In this document: positions 1 to 8,331 of the stretch, piece after piece
Layout of the letters: each line of letters opens with the position of its first letter
Position numbering within the stretch: position 1 is the first letter of the stretch
Assembly (NCBI RefSeq): GCF_020091585.1
Contig: NZ_CP083582.1
Coordinates: 6,396,536-6,460,535, forward strand
Direction of reading: 5' to 3'
Source of the DNA: Kovacikia minuta CCNUW1
GTDB taxonomy: Bacteria; Cyanobacteriota; Cyanobacteriia; Leptolyngbyales; Leptolyngbyaceae
DNA: 64,000 nt
Position numbers and translations under genes: made by a program
Notes under the pieces: generated by a model
The model's input: only the letters and a program-made list of their open reading frames with translations
What the model was told of the DNA's origin: nothing
Databases searched by the model: none

Positions 1-561
1 ACACGATTTAAGAAGTGGTGAGTCAACGTACACAATTGCTGAGTGCCCTTCAATCTCAATTTCACTGAGATGATCGTGTACGCCATGCTGTCGCAAAACT
101 TCTAAAGAACCAGCTTTAACACAGTGCCTTTCAAACCAACGTTGAGAATCTAGCAAGGTTAAGTCAAAAACCTGGTTCCCTTTTTCATCTCTTGTCCAAA
201 AATCTTCAGCTAGAATCCCGACTTGATCTTGGAACCAAGAGGGGCGATCGCTACTGTGCCTTACGAATGTAATAACTCTGGTAGCAGGTTGATATTGTGA
301 AGGTAGTACCTTTGCACCCATTAAAGTGTTAGCCAGATGAGATTTTCCAGAGTCAAATCGCCCTACTAATACTAAATTTGGCTTTTGGCGATAACGATAG
401 ATTTGCTTGATGACATCGTTTGGTGTCGGAGGTTTATTGGGAATATTAAGTTCTCCATTTGGAGAAGAATCGGTCACGTACTGTTCAAGCAAATTCAAAT
501 CTCGCCGTAATTGTAGATACGGATCGCCAGCACTCAACAGGAGGAGGCAATGGGATAGCAC
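1..561 (-). CDS. dynamin-like GTPase domain protein, partial at window edge
   Basis: The gene reads leftwards and is cut by the left edge. A Walker A loop (GRFDSGKS) follows a hydrophobic strand (NLVLV) about 50 residues from the 5' end; this spacing, and the following PATRVITFVRH segment where the switch I threonine of dynamins lies, suggest a dynamin-family GTPase acting on membranes or as a large signalling GTPase. The DSP in VYVDSP near the edge could be the G3 motif. No ATG start exists in this frame; GTG at 561 or TTG at 537 are possible, both without a clear ribosome site. The frame overlaps the 3' end of the HTH gene by about 77 bp. Deleting one base near 538-541 would fuse the two into one HTH-GTPase protein (joint PPPLSAGDPY), so it may be the C-terminal part of a single gene. 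Family confidence is moderate because only 180 residues are visible. Confidence 0.6.
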   Translation of the reverse strand, partial: MLSHCLLLLSAGDPYLQLRRDLNLLEQYVTDSSPNGELNIPNKPPTPNDVIKQIYRYRQKPNLVLVGRFDSGKSHLANTLMGAKVLPSQYQPATRVITFVRHSSDRPSWFQDQVGILAEDFWTRDEKGNQVFDLTLLDSQRWFERHCVKAGSLEVLRQHGVHDHLSEIEIEGHSAIVYVDSPLLKSC

Positions 562-745
562 TCACCATAAGAGTTTGAATATCTGTTCCCAATGCTTGTG
601 CCCAACGGAGTAGGAGTTCGGTCGGTATGGCTCCTGGATCTTGTTCATACCGACTCACTTGTGCCTGAGAAAGTCCAAGTATAGTTGCAAGCTCTACCTG
701 ACTTAGTCCTGCTCTCTCACGTGCGCCACGCAAATTGATGTTCAT
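485..745 (-). CDS. XRE-family helix-turn-helix regulator
   Basis: An 86-residue protein whose residues 5-60 form a Cro/CI-type helix-turn-helix: ARERAGLSQVELA is helix 1-2 and LSQAQVSRYEQ the recognition helix. It should bind DNA as a dimer, most likely the palindromes just upstream. The start at 745 is chosen because AGGAAA stands 7 bases before it; the in-frame ATG at 775 lies inside the first palindrome. The last 17 residues (after PLPPP) have no relation to the family and run through the start of the GTPase frame. This suggests either an overlapping coupled pair or a frameshifted HTH-GTPase fusion. It is not obviously an antitoxin, because its partner is a large GTPase and not a small toxin. 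Confidence 0.7.
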   Translation of the reverse strand: MNINLRGARERAGLSQVELATILGLSQAQVSRYEQDPGAIPTELLLRWAQALGTDIQTLMVSAIPLPPPVECWRSVSTITARFEFA

Positions 746-775
746 GAGTTTATTTCCTGAAATCTTTAAATCCAT

Positions 776-837
776 TATGCATTAAACGCATATAGTTTGC
801 CATCGTAAAAATACATAACCTATGCGTTTTGCGCATA
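776..837. promoter_or_regulatory. paired operator-like palindromes upstream of the HTH gene
   Basis: Two 17-bp sites, 776-792 and 821-837, each have the form TATGC-N7-GCATA with perfect half-sites. Their starts are 45 bp apart, close to four helical turns. The first covers the region just before the chosen start of the HTH gene. The most economical reading is an autoregulatory operator pair for the HTH protein; this is inference. Confidence 0.6.
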
Positions 838-937
838 AATCTCACAAGTTTCCGGTGATTTGAGAATTAAACCCTAGTAAAGGTACTGTCCCCCAATACA
901 ACAGGAGCAGCCTGACGCCTGCTTTATCAAACAACGC

Positions 938-1978
938 TTAACTATATAAATGCATCACGTCGGAGATCGCCATCCGCGATTGGACACCCAGCGTCAAGGG
1001 AGAGGAATGTCCCCGTTCCAGGTGATCCGCCGCAGCGCAGGCAATCATGGCGGCGTTGTCAGTACAGAGGGTCAGAGGGGGGAAGAGGACGCGCAGGTGA
1101 TGGGCTTGGGCAGCCGTTTGGAGTTGGTGGCGCAAGCCGCTGTTGGCGGCAACTCCCCCCCCTACGGCGATCGTATCAAGTCCATAGTTGAGGGCACAGG
1201 CGATCGTTCGCTTAGTTAGAGCCTTGGCAACCGTTGCCTGAAAGCTGGCTGCCAAATCTTCCACAGGCAAAATATCCGTCATTTGCTGAAGCTTTTGGGT
1301 CAGCCGTAAAACGGCTGTTTTCAAACCGCTAAAACTGGAGTCGTAGGGATGGAAACCACCTTCAGGCAGGGATATCTGCCCCTCAGGGAGCGGGAACGCC
1401 TGGGGGTTTCCCTGCTGCGCCAGTTTATCGATAATGGGGCCACCAGGATAGCCCAGGTTCATCAGGCGGGCAACCTTATCGAAAGCTTCACCCGCAGCAT
1501 CATCGCGGGTCTGTCCCAGGGTTTCGTAGTGCCCACAGTCTTTGACATAGATCAGGCTGGTATGCCCGCCGGAAACCAGCAAGCAGAGAAAGGGCGGTTG
1601 TAGATGGGGGGCGGTTAAATAGGAGGCATAGATGTGTCCTTCCAAATGGTGGACACCAATCAATGGTTTCTGGTGCAGGAGTGCCAGCGTTTTGGCGGCA
1701 GTTAACCCAACCAGCAGGGCACCGACCAGACCAGGGGCGCAGGTGGCAGCAATCCCGTCGATCGCTGCCCAAGTCAAATTCGCATCCTGAAGTGCCTGGG
1801 CGATCGCAGAATTGAGGGTCTCAACATGCTGACGCGAAGCAACCTCAGGCACAATACCGCCATACCGCTGGTGAACTGGAATCTGGGACGAAATCACACT
1901 ACTTAATATGTGACGATTCTTAACGATCGCCACCGCTGTTTCGTCACAACTTGTTTCAATCGCTAATACTGTTGCCAT
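938..1978 (-). CDS. tsaD: tRNA N6-threonylcarbamoyladenosine transferase TsaD
   Basis: TsaD transfers the threonylcarbamoyl group to A37 of ANN-decoding tRNAs in the cytoplasm. The N-terminus [15 protein letters not shown] is the family signature, and HHLEGH (about residue 107 from this start) provides the metal-binding histidines. The C-terminal half contains the FDKVAR and [10 protein letters not shown] nucleotide-binding segments of the ASKHA fold. The start at 1978 is preferred over 1996 because it gives the canonical N-terminus; 346 residues is the usual length. It is transcribed away from psaF and the two share the 1997-2136 intergenic region. Nothing unusual is seen. Confidence 0.97.
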   Translation of the reverse strand: MATVLAIETSCDETAVAIVKNRHILSSVISSQIPVHQRYGGIVPEVASRQHVETLNSAIAQALQDANLTWAAIDGIAATCAPGLVGALLVGLTAAKTLALLHQKPLIGVHHLEGHIYASYLTAPHLQPPFLCLLVSGGHTSLIYVKDCGHYETLGQTRDDAAGEAFDKVARLMNLGYPGGPIIDKLAQQGNPQAFPLPEGQISLPEGGFHPYDSSFSGLKTAVLRLTQKLQQMTDILPVEDLAASFQATVAKALTKRTIACALNYGLDTIAVGGGVAANSGLRHQLQTAAQAHHLRVLFPPLTLCTDNAAMIACAAADHLERGHSSPLTLGVQSRMAISDVMHLYS

Positions 1979-2136
1979 TTGCTGGTAACTTTGCAAGGTA
2001 TAGCCACTTCTTGTAGCTTAAATTCGATTGGTTTTGGCTCAGGTCTAGATGCTATCGCATTTGATAGCTGTACCCTGGCAAGACCTGCAATTTTGATACA
2101 TGAAGTTTTTGTTTTGTAATCAAGGGAAACAATTCC

Positions 2137-2616
2137 ATGAGACGATTGTTTGCTCTAATTCTTGCCGTTTTTCTCTGGCTGAATGTTGCTCCTGCCCTTT
2201 CGGCAAATGCAGCAACCCTAACGCCTTGTAAAGATTCGCCAGCCTTTCAACAACGGGCGCAAACGTCCCAAAGTGCAACCGCACCCCGACGCTTTGCAGC
2301 CTATAGTTCGCTGTTGTGTGGTGAAGAAGGATTGCCCCACCTGGTGGTTGATCCGACCGCAGCCCACGTTGGCGAATTTACGATTCCTGGAATCCTCTTC
2401 CTATATATCGCAGGTTGGATTGGTTGGGCAGGGCGTACTTATCTTCAAGCTGCAAAGAAATCCAGCAATCCGGAAGAGAAGGAAATTATCATTGACGTTC
2501 CACTAGCGTTGCAGTCGTCGCTGTCGGGTGCTTTCTGGCCTCTGGCAGCCCTGAAGGAGTTCACCACTGGTGAACTGACGGCTAAAGACGACGAGATTCC
2601 TATCTCGGTGCGCTAG
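2137..2616 (+). CDS. psaF: photosystem I reaction centre subunit III (PsaF)
   Basis: A 159-residue PsaF, the lumenal-side docking subunit of photosystem I for plastocyanin or cytochrome c6. Residues 1-25 form a signal peptide ending after ALSANA. The mature protein begins with the typical [11 protein letters not shown] and has the cysteine pair (Cys31 and Cys61) of the family, then a membrane segment ([18 protein letters not shown]) and a stromal C-terminus. AAGGGAAA precedes the ATG by about 8 bases. psaJ follows after 137 bp on the same strand, the common cyanobacterial order. Confidence 0.98.
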   Translation: MRRLFALILAVFLWLNVAPALSANAATLTPCKDSPAFQQRAQTSQSATAPRRFAAYSSLLCGEEGLPHLVVDPTAAHVGEFTIPGILFLYIAGWIGWAGRTYLQAAKKSSNPEEKEIIIDVPLALQSSLSGAFWPLAALKEFTTGELTAKDDEIPISVR

Positions 2617-2753
2617 TCATTTGTCCGTTTTCAGTGGGCAGATGAAGAGTTAACCGCAATTATTTTTTGAGGGGTCAAAAATTCCTCAAAAAATTTTTGT
2701 TAGATCACTTGTTCGTTAGTGATGCTTTCAGTTCTATTTTGGGAGAGTTCTTC

Positions 2754-2885
2754 ATGCAATATCTGGTGAAATATCTTTCAACCGCGCCTGTGCTTACAGC
2801 AATCTGGCTGACAATCACAGCTGGCATCTTGATTGAATTTAACCGCTTTTATCCAGACATTCTGTTCCATCCAGTACCCTGGTAA
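2754..2885 (+). CDS. psaJ: photosystem I subunit IX (PsaJ)
   Basis: A 43-residue single-span membrane protein starting [13 protein letters not shown] and ending FHPVPW, with the conserved [15 protein letters not shown] segment that coordinates chlorophyll and contacts PsaF. GGGAG stands 9 bases before the ATG. It is co-oriented with psaF and probably co-transcribed. An in-frame upstream extension to 2667 exists but is not conserved-looking and is ignored. Confidence 0.97.
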   Translation: MQYLVKYLSTAPVLTAIWLTITAGILIEFNRFYPDILFHPVPW

Positions 2886-2981
2886 CTTTGTGCCAGGTGT
2901 CAGGCTTCAGGTGTCAAACAGTTCACTTTGACTGGGGTTGATGCCTGTGACCTGTCCTAACTTTACTGGTAACTGTTGTGT

Positions 2982-3013
2982 AAGAAGAGGTTGGCGATCG
3001 CCAACCTCTTCTT
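2982..3013. terminator. 32-bp perfect palindrome after psaFJ with HIP1 core
   Basis: A perfect 16+16 bp inverted repeat with no loop lies 97 bp after psaJ, on the convergent border with the sensor kinase. Its centre is the octamer GGCGATCGCC. There is no T tract on either side, so it may act as a bidirectional end of transcription or as an mRNA 3' stabiliser. Confidence 0.5.
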
Positions 3014-3103
3014 GCAAAAAAGGGCTTCTGTCATTTGCTATTGCTTCCCTGACACCGTTCACCTGAGGCTTGCGTCGAAGCCTGACACCTCACGCCTGCT
3101 ATT

Positions 3104-4687
3104 TTATTCCTCATCTTCTTTCACCGGTTTACTAATCGGCAGCAACACTGTGAAAGTGGAACCTTCACCCGGTTTGCTCTTGACTGAAATAGAACCACCG
3201 CAATGAATCAGGAGTTGCTGCACGATCGTCAACCCCAGTCCTGCCCCACTGCTGGTTTCCTCAGAGGATTGCCGGACTCGATAAAACCGTTCAAAAATTT
3301 TGGGGATTTCGCCGGGAACGATGCCAATTCCCGTATCCCGGAACTCTAACTGAACATAATCCCCGTGCTGTTTAGCCCGTACCCAAACCTGCCCACCTCT
3401 GGGGGTAAATTTGATGCCATTGTGGAGCAGGTTGATCACAATTTGCTTGAGCCAGTTGCTCATACAGGAAATAGGGGGCAGATCTTCGGGGACGGTGTAA
3501 GCCAGTTTGACTCCCTTTTCCTCGGCGAGGGGCTGATAGGTGCTGACAACTCCTGGAACAACTTCAACCAGGTGGAGAGCCTGGATGGTTCGATCGGTCA
3601 CCTGTTCGAGTTGGACCAGATCAAGCAGGCTGGTGATAAGGGAACTCTGGCGATCGCACTCCTTGGCGATCAAATCCATATAGCGTTGACGTTGGGGGGG
3701 CTTGATGTTGGGAGAATTTAGAAGGGTTAGAGCCGTTTTGATGTTGGTCAACGGTGTTCGCAGTTCCTGTCCGACATTATTAAGAAAGTCATCCTTTAAC
3801 CGGATTGTGCTGACCAGCTCCTCATTGTGTAATTCGAGCGATTCTGCGATTTCTGCCTGCTTCCGGTAGGCAAGATTGCGCTGCGACAGTTCTTCCTGCC
3901 GTTGAAACTGTCTGGCAAACAGTTGCCCGAATGTAAGCAGGTTGGGGGGAGCTACAGGCATTTCGGCAATCAGCCGTCGCCATTCGATCGCCTGCTCAGT
4001 TAAATCTGCCGTTTGGGGTGCCGAGGACGGGTTGACTGTAACCGCCCGCTCAATGCCATTGAGAACCCGCAGAATTAGACTGGAATCAAATGAGCACAGC
4101 GCGAGTAAATGCTGCTGCCGTTTCTCCGGGTTTTCCTCCGTTGGCGCACCCGTTTCTGTTGTCCCTGTTGCTGGCTCCTGGGGAGCAGCTAATCGGGCAA
4201 GATGGGCAGAGCGGGGCCGATGCCCAAGCACCAGGGCTTGAAATTGAGTTGACCAGATCAGCAGAAAGTACTCCCGCCGCAGATGACTCTCTGGGGCCAG
4301 CTGAATCGGAATCAGTGCCTCTTCCTGCCTATCTGTAATCAACGGTTCGGGGATCTGCTGAGCGGAGGAACCCATTTCGTCAGGAACGATCGCCGAACTG
4401 ACCATACCCGCATCATCCGCACTCTCATCCCGGTAGTTTCTAAACTGGTAAATTGCCCTGGGAATCCCCTTTTGAAGGGCATATTTCTCAAGCTCTACCT
4501 GCCAGACATTCCCTCGCGGGATCTTTGCCCAAACAACCGCGGGAATTTTTTGTTCAACCAGCACATCCATAAAGGAGCCCACAACAGACTTAAGGGTCGC
4601 AGGGCCAACTGGCAACACCAGAGATGGCTGGTCTGAGCCAAGGGCTATTTCATACAAGGAACCATCTGAAGCTGAGGGTGAGTTCAT
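3104..4687 (-). CDS. sensor histidine kinase-like protein with Gln in place of the phosphoacceptor His
   Basis: A 527-residue soluble kinase-like protein. Residues 1-180 are an N-terminal domain I do not recognise. Residues 270-345 are a DHp-like region after a short coiled coil, and 390-515 are an HATPase_c domain with a clear N box (LLHNGIKFTP), G1 box (DTGIGI) and G2 box (GAGLGLTIV). The H box reads VGQELRTPLTN: the histidine that should be phosphorylated is glutamine (codon CAG at about 3771). ATP binding looks intact, so it might be a regulatory pseudokinase or phosphorylate in trans. No response regulator is adjacent. It converges on psaFJ across the palindrome at 2982. Confidence 0.85.
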   Translation of the reverse strand: MNSPSASDGSLYEIALGSDQPSLVLPVGPATLKSVVGSFMDVLVEQKIPAVVWAKIPRGNVWQVELEKYALQKGIPRAIYQFRNYRDESADDAGMVSSAIVPDEMGSSAQQIPEPLITDRQEEALIPIQLAPESHLRREYFLLIWSTQFQALVLGHRPRSAHLARLAAPQEPATGTTETGAPTEENPEKRQQHLLALCSFDSSLILRVLNGIERAVTVNPSSAPQTADLTEQAIEWRRLIAEMPVAPPNLLTFGQLFARQFQRQEELSQRNLAYRKQAEIAESLELHNEELVSTIRLKDDFLNNVGQELRTPLTNIKTALTLLNSPNIKPPQRQRYMDLIAKECDRQSSLITSLLDLVQLEQVTDRTIQALHLVEVVPGVVSTYQPLAEEKGVKLAYTVPEDLPPISCMSNWLKQIVINLLHNGIKFTPRGGQVWVRAKQHGDYVQLEFRDTGIGIVPGEIPKIFERFYRVRQSSEETSSGAGLGLTIVQQLLIHCGGSISVKSKPGEGSTFTVLLPISKPVKEDEE

Positions 4688-5127
4688 GAACTGTTTTAAA
4701 GAAGGGAGGCAGCGAATTCTTAGGATGAGGGGCTAGGGGCCAGGAACTAGAGGTTGGAGGTTCCCTGATTCATATTTAGGGGTTCACAGTAAATTCTGCA
4801 ATCCGGAAATAAATATGACCCTAACAATGATTCTACTCAGAAGTTAGAAATTGACTTGCAAACCGGCATCTTTGTATCCACCGCATCCATTCCCTCGATC
4901 CCCACCCCTTCAAGCAAGAACAGACATGAGTTTTCCATCCAGTTGACGAACTGTTGTCATATCCCTTGCCTATCTTATTTGTCAGAGGTTTTCGAGAGAA
5001 AAAATTCCTAGACCGTTGGCAGAGTGCGTTGAAACCCTTTGCGGTTACTTGCAGCAATGGGTAATCAATTGATGAAGTTTTGTTATCAGGTTCCTTATTT
5101 ATTACGTCGAGGTCGGAAATTACCTTA
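4688..5127. other. 440-bp gap without a recognisable gene
   Basis: This stretch separates the sensor kinase from the MITE. Small frames exist on both strands but lack family signatures and ribosome sites. No RNA gene or strong hairpin was seen. Confidence 0.5.
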
Positions 5128-5287
5128 GAGGATGTTTGAAAAGGTATGGACTGTCAGATGCAACACTCATAGATCCCCCCTAACCCCCCTTAAAAAGGGG
5201 GGAAACAGGCTTAAAGTCCCCCTGATTAAGGGGGACTTAGGGGGATCGCATCTTTGCTACCGACAGTAGGACTTTTCAAACACCCTC
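5128..5287. mobile_element. 160-bp MITE, copy 1
   Basis: The element is bounded by 16-bp terminal inverted repeats with one mismatch (GAGGATGTTTGAAAAG and CTTTTCAAACACCCTC) and by a 3-bp direct repeat TTA. It holds internal self-complementary C- and G-runs (CCCCCCTTAAAAAGGGGGG type) and no coding capacity. A second copy of exactly the same length lies at 49380-50740, flanked by TAA and split by an insertion sequence. The 3-bp TNA-type target and the ends suggest movement by an IS5-family (IS1031-like) transposase; none is in the window. It sits about 65 bp upstream of the DUF2156 gene and may affect its promoter. Confidence 0.85.
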
Positions 5288-5352
5288 TTAGATCGACCAT
5301 TTTCTGCCCCAAAAATTTACCGCTCCAAACATTTTTGCCACCTGAAATTATC

Positions 5353-6499
5353 ATGACAGCTCTGTCCCAAATCTTGACCCAACCTGGGCGCACGTTAACC
5401 GCATTCACTGGTTCTCTAATTGCACCTCCTAACCGGTTTGAGGAGAAGCAAATCCATTCGAGAGTGAAGCCTGGTTCCGTTACCTATGAACATATTCACC
5501 AGGTTCTCCGCGCCGCTCGGCTACAACTCAACGAGCTATCTGGCGCTTGAATCGGATAAGCAGCATTTTCTTCATCAGGAAACAACGGCTGTTACTGCCT
5601 ATGCAGTATTTAACCGAGTAGCGATCGCTGCGGGTGAACCCATTTGTCCGGCTGCTGAAATGCCCACTGCAATTGATGAATTTTTGGCTTTCAGCCATCA
5701 AAATCGCTGGCATCCCCTGTTTTTTGAAGTGACTGAACCGATCGTCCCCCATTTGAAGCAGCGGGGATTTCAGTTCTTAAAGTTGGGTGAGGAACCTTTC
5801 TTTGATTTAGAACGGTTCACCCTCAAAGGGAACAAGATGGCAAATGTTCGATCGTCAGGCAATACGGCGCGTAACCGGGGGGTGACCGTGCGGGAGTATT
5901 TTCCGCTGACGTGGGAAGCAGCAAGTATCAATCCTCAATTAGAAGAGATTTCGAGGCAATGGTTAGAAGGGCGGGGCGTTGGAGAATTGTCTTTCACTCT
6001 CGGTAGCCTATCCCTGGCTCAACCGGGGGCGCGGCGTTACTTTATTGCAGAACGGGAAGGCAAGGTGATTGGGTTTTTGACCTACACCCCGATTTATGCA
6101 CGGGAGGGAGCCTACCTGGATTTGATGCGGCGCGCGGCGGAAACTCCCCCCGGCACAATGGATTTGCTGTTAACAGAATCCTTTCGATTGCTAAAAGAGT
6201 CGGGCGTGAAGTGGGCAACGATGGGCATGTCGCCCCTGGCAAACGTAGAAAACTCTGCGGTAGACCAGAGCGATCGACTTGCCTGGTTACTTGCTCAGGT
6301 CTATCAGCGGGGGCAGCGGCTCTACAACTTCAAACAATTGCATGACTTTAAGCATAAGTTTCAGCCGCACCAGTGGGAGTCCAAATACCTGGCCTATCAA
6401 CGACTGTCTTTGCCAGAAGTGGACGCCATCATTCAGGCAGTCCAGGGACAAAGCATTGGACAAATTGTGTGGACGTTAATGAATCAGCCCTTATTCTGA
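5353..6499 (+). CDS. DUF2156 / phosphatidylglycerol lysyltransferase C-terminal domain protein, frameshifted near 5512-5515
   Basis: The larger frame (5486-6499) carries a DUF2156 domain, the GNAT-like fold of aminoacyl-phospholipid synthases, with segments such as NVRSSGNTARNRGV, FLTYTPIYAREGAYLDLMRR and ATMGMSPLANVEN. It probably transfers an acyl or aminoacyl group to a lipid or peptide; the substrate is unknown. The expected N-terminus lies in another frame from ATG 5353 (MTALSQILTQPGRTLTAF to TYEHIHQVLRA); dropping one base near 5512-5515 joins the two as VLRALGYNSTSYLALE. As read, only the shorter product from 5486 would be made, and its first 11 residues would be foreign. No membrane flippase domain is present. 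The secreted esterase gene follows after 35 bp. Confidence 0.75.
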
Positions 6500-6534
6500 G
6501 GAGATCGGGAATAGGGAATGGGAAGGAGAGGAAT

Positions 6535-7509
6535 ATGAGATTGAAAAAAATCATTGGAGTTGGAGTTGCACTTTTAGCGACGATCGCCGCAGGGGGATAT
6601 TGGTATGTGTTTATCGATGGTGCCCAACAATTAGATGGTCCTGATTCTGCAATGGCAGCAGAAAAGACCACTCTTAGCTATAACCTGGCTACCTACAATA
6701 GTCAGGTTATGGGTATGCCACGCACCTACGGGGTGATGTTACCTCCTGGTTACAGCCAGCATCCGCACCAACATTACCCAGTTGTTTTCTTACTGCACGG
6801 AGGGCATGGCGATCCAACCGATTGGTTCAAAAAAGGAGCTGCCCTGCCCGTTATTCAAAAGCTGTTTGAAAGCAAACGTCTGCCTTTGTCAATCATTATC
6901 ACGCCCGATGGCAACGATAGCCGAGGTTCTAGTCCATTGTGGGACCCAGCCTATATTGATGGCAAAAACGGGCGGGTTTTGAGCGCGATCGGCAGTGAGT
7001 TGGTTCACGTTGTTCAGAAAACCTATCGGACTAAACCCCAGCCGCAGTTTTGGGCGATCGGAGGACTTTCATCAGGAGGGTGGGGTGCGCTTAACATTGG
7101 TCTCCACTTTCCTCAGAATTTCTCAGTCCTATTTAGCCATAGTGGCTACTTTACAGATCAGAGTGGTCCAAACAACAGCCCCATGACATCCATTGCTAAG
7201 CTCAGTCCAACTTTACGGCGAAACCTGCGGATTTATCTGGATGCGGGTCAAGGAGATGGCAAATTTTTAACCCAGTCCCAGGAATTTCATGCTGAGCTGA
7301 CCCAACTGGGCGTGCAGCATGTGTTTCATGAATTTCCGGGTGGTCATGGAATTTATGGCGCAGATGTGGGTTGGAATTATTGGCACCATCATCTGCAAGA
7401 TTCCCTAACCTTTGTGGGCGATCGCTTCAAAGAAGCTGACCTGGCTGAACGCGCATCGCAAAAGCTGAACTCTACTTCCCAAAAAGTCGTTCATACTCAT
7501 TTGACTTAG
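6535..7509 (+). CDS. secreted esterase, alpha/beta-hydrolase (esterase D/PF00756 type)
   Basis: A 324-residue protein with an N-terminal membrane anchor or signal (residues 5-22, IIGVGVALLATIAAGG) and an alpha/beta hydrolase fold. The nucleophile elbow is GGLSSGGWG, the oxyanion region follows VVFLLHGGHGD, the acid is probably in LDAGQGDGKF, and the base is the histidine of PGGHGIYG. It should hydrolyse an ester outside the cytoplasmic membrane; the substrate is unknown. The start at 6535 is preceded by GGAGAGG. It lies 35 bp after the DUF2156 gene and is probably in the same transcript, so both could act on lipids or envelope components (inference). Confidence 0.85.
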   Translation: MRLKKIIGVGVALLATIAAGGYWYVFIDGAQQLDGPDSAMAAEKTTLSYNLATYNSQVMGMPRTYGVMLPPGYSQHPHQHYPVVFLLHGGHGDPTDWFKKGAALPVIQKLFESKRLPLSIIITPDGNDSRGSSPLWDPAYIDGKNGRVLSAIGSELVHVVQKTYRTKPQPQFWAIGGLSSGGWGALNIGLHFPQNFSVLFSHSGYFTDQSGPNNSPMTSIAKLSPTLRRNLRIYLDAGQGDGKFLTQSQEFHAELTQLGVQHVFHEFPGGHGIYGADVGWNYWHHHLQDSLTFVGDRFKEADLAERASQKLNSTSQKVVHTHLT

Positions 7510-7531
7510 GATCGCGAATTAAATAACCTGC

Positions 7532-7602
7532 GTAGGTTGGGTTGAAGTATGAAACCCAACACCCCCGCAGATATTGGGTTTCGCAGACTCAACCCAACCT
7601 AC
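7532..7602. repeat. nested inverted repeat (GTAGGTTGGGTTGA family)
   Basis: Outer arms 7532-7545 and 7589-7602 are 14-bp perfect inverted repeats; inner arms GAAACCCAA (7551-) and TTGGGTTTC (-7582) nest within. The same words build the larger inverted repeat at 9561-9732, so this is a dispersed hairpin family. Confidence 0.7.
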
Positions 7603-7664
7603 AAAAGTCGATGTTATTTAATTCTTGTTCCTTAGCAACAAAAACGAAATAAAGTCGCCAACCT

Positions 7665-7736
7665 GTAAGGGCTTAGCATTCGGGCAGAAACCTTTGCCAT
7701 AGCTGAAAGCAGCTCTACCGAATGCTAAGCCCTTAC
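7665..7736. repeat. 19-bp perfect inverted repeat, 34-bp loop
   Basis: Arms 7665-7683 and 7718-7736 (GTAAGGGCTTAGCATTCGG and its complement) are perfect. Similar ATTTAATTC-TT-GTTCCTTA words flank it on both sides (about 7616 and 7756), which suggests an inserted miniature element. It lies in the 7510-8330 gap, which otherwise holds only the small frame at 8011. Confidence 0.65.
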
Positions 7737-8010
7737 GCCTGAAATCACCGATATTATTTAATTCCTATTCCTTAAGAACGGAAATTAAATCAGTTTGAGA
7801 TTGGGTAGGGGCGATGCATGTGGGCAAAATCTGTGAAAGGGTTCCAGGGTCGATGACTACATGCTTCTCCCCTACAGAATCAATAACAATGGGATTGACT
7901 TCGCGATCCTTAATAACAAAAATAACAAAGCAGAAAGCAGAGGGTAAAAGGAACGAGGACGGCTGATTTTCTTTTGCCTCCTGCCTTCTGCCCTCTGCCT
8001 TCATCCAAAT

Positions 8011-8106
8011 CTACGACTTACTGCGGGGAAACAGGTAGTTGATGGTCACAGTACCAGACACCATCAGCACACTAATCACAATGACCGCCAAAGGTAGGGA
8101 AAGCAT
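8011..8106 (-). CDS. possible 31-residue single-span membrane protein
   Basis: The frame encodes MLSLPLAVIVISVLMVSG, then TVTINYLFPRSKS: one hydrophobic helix followed by a short positive tail, the look of small photosynthetic or NDH-1 subunits. I do not match it to a named subunit. There is no clear ribosome site, so it may be chance. Confidence 0.35.
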   Translation of the reverse strand: MLSLPLAVIVISVLMVSGTVTINYLFPRSKS

Positions 8107-8230
8107 AGGGAATAACCATTTGTTTTTTAAGTTGTAGAAGCCTTACCCGGTGAATGTATTCACTCTACAGATCTGATTTGACAGCCCTATGAACCCGTTG
8201 TCTCAAAAAGATGAAGCGGTAGTTAAATTA

Positions 8231-8331
8231 GGAATTTTGAGTTTTGAATTTTGAATTGAAGCCAGGGCTGAAGACTGAAAACTGCCTTCCCCCTTCGCCC
8301 TTCCCCCTTCCCCTTCCCCCTTCCCCTCTCC
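8231..8331. repeat. AGTTTTGA-type and C-rich heptamer-like array
   Basis: Tandem (TTTTGAATTTTGAATT) followed by degenerate CCCTTCC units ends directly at the stop codon of the sensor kinase gene at 8331. It belongs to the same compound repeat family as the arrays listed below. Confidence 0.6.

Noticed and set aside
4833-5057. 74-residue minus-strand frame
   Set aside because: No start signal, no recognisable pattern, basic and Trp/Arg/Cys-rich composition typical of chance frames.
7765-8004. 79-residue minus-strand frame
   Set aside because: Its first part is heptamer-repeat translation (MKAEGRRQEAK) and the rest has no family signal.
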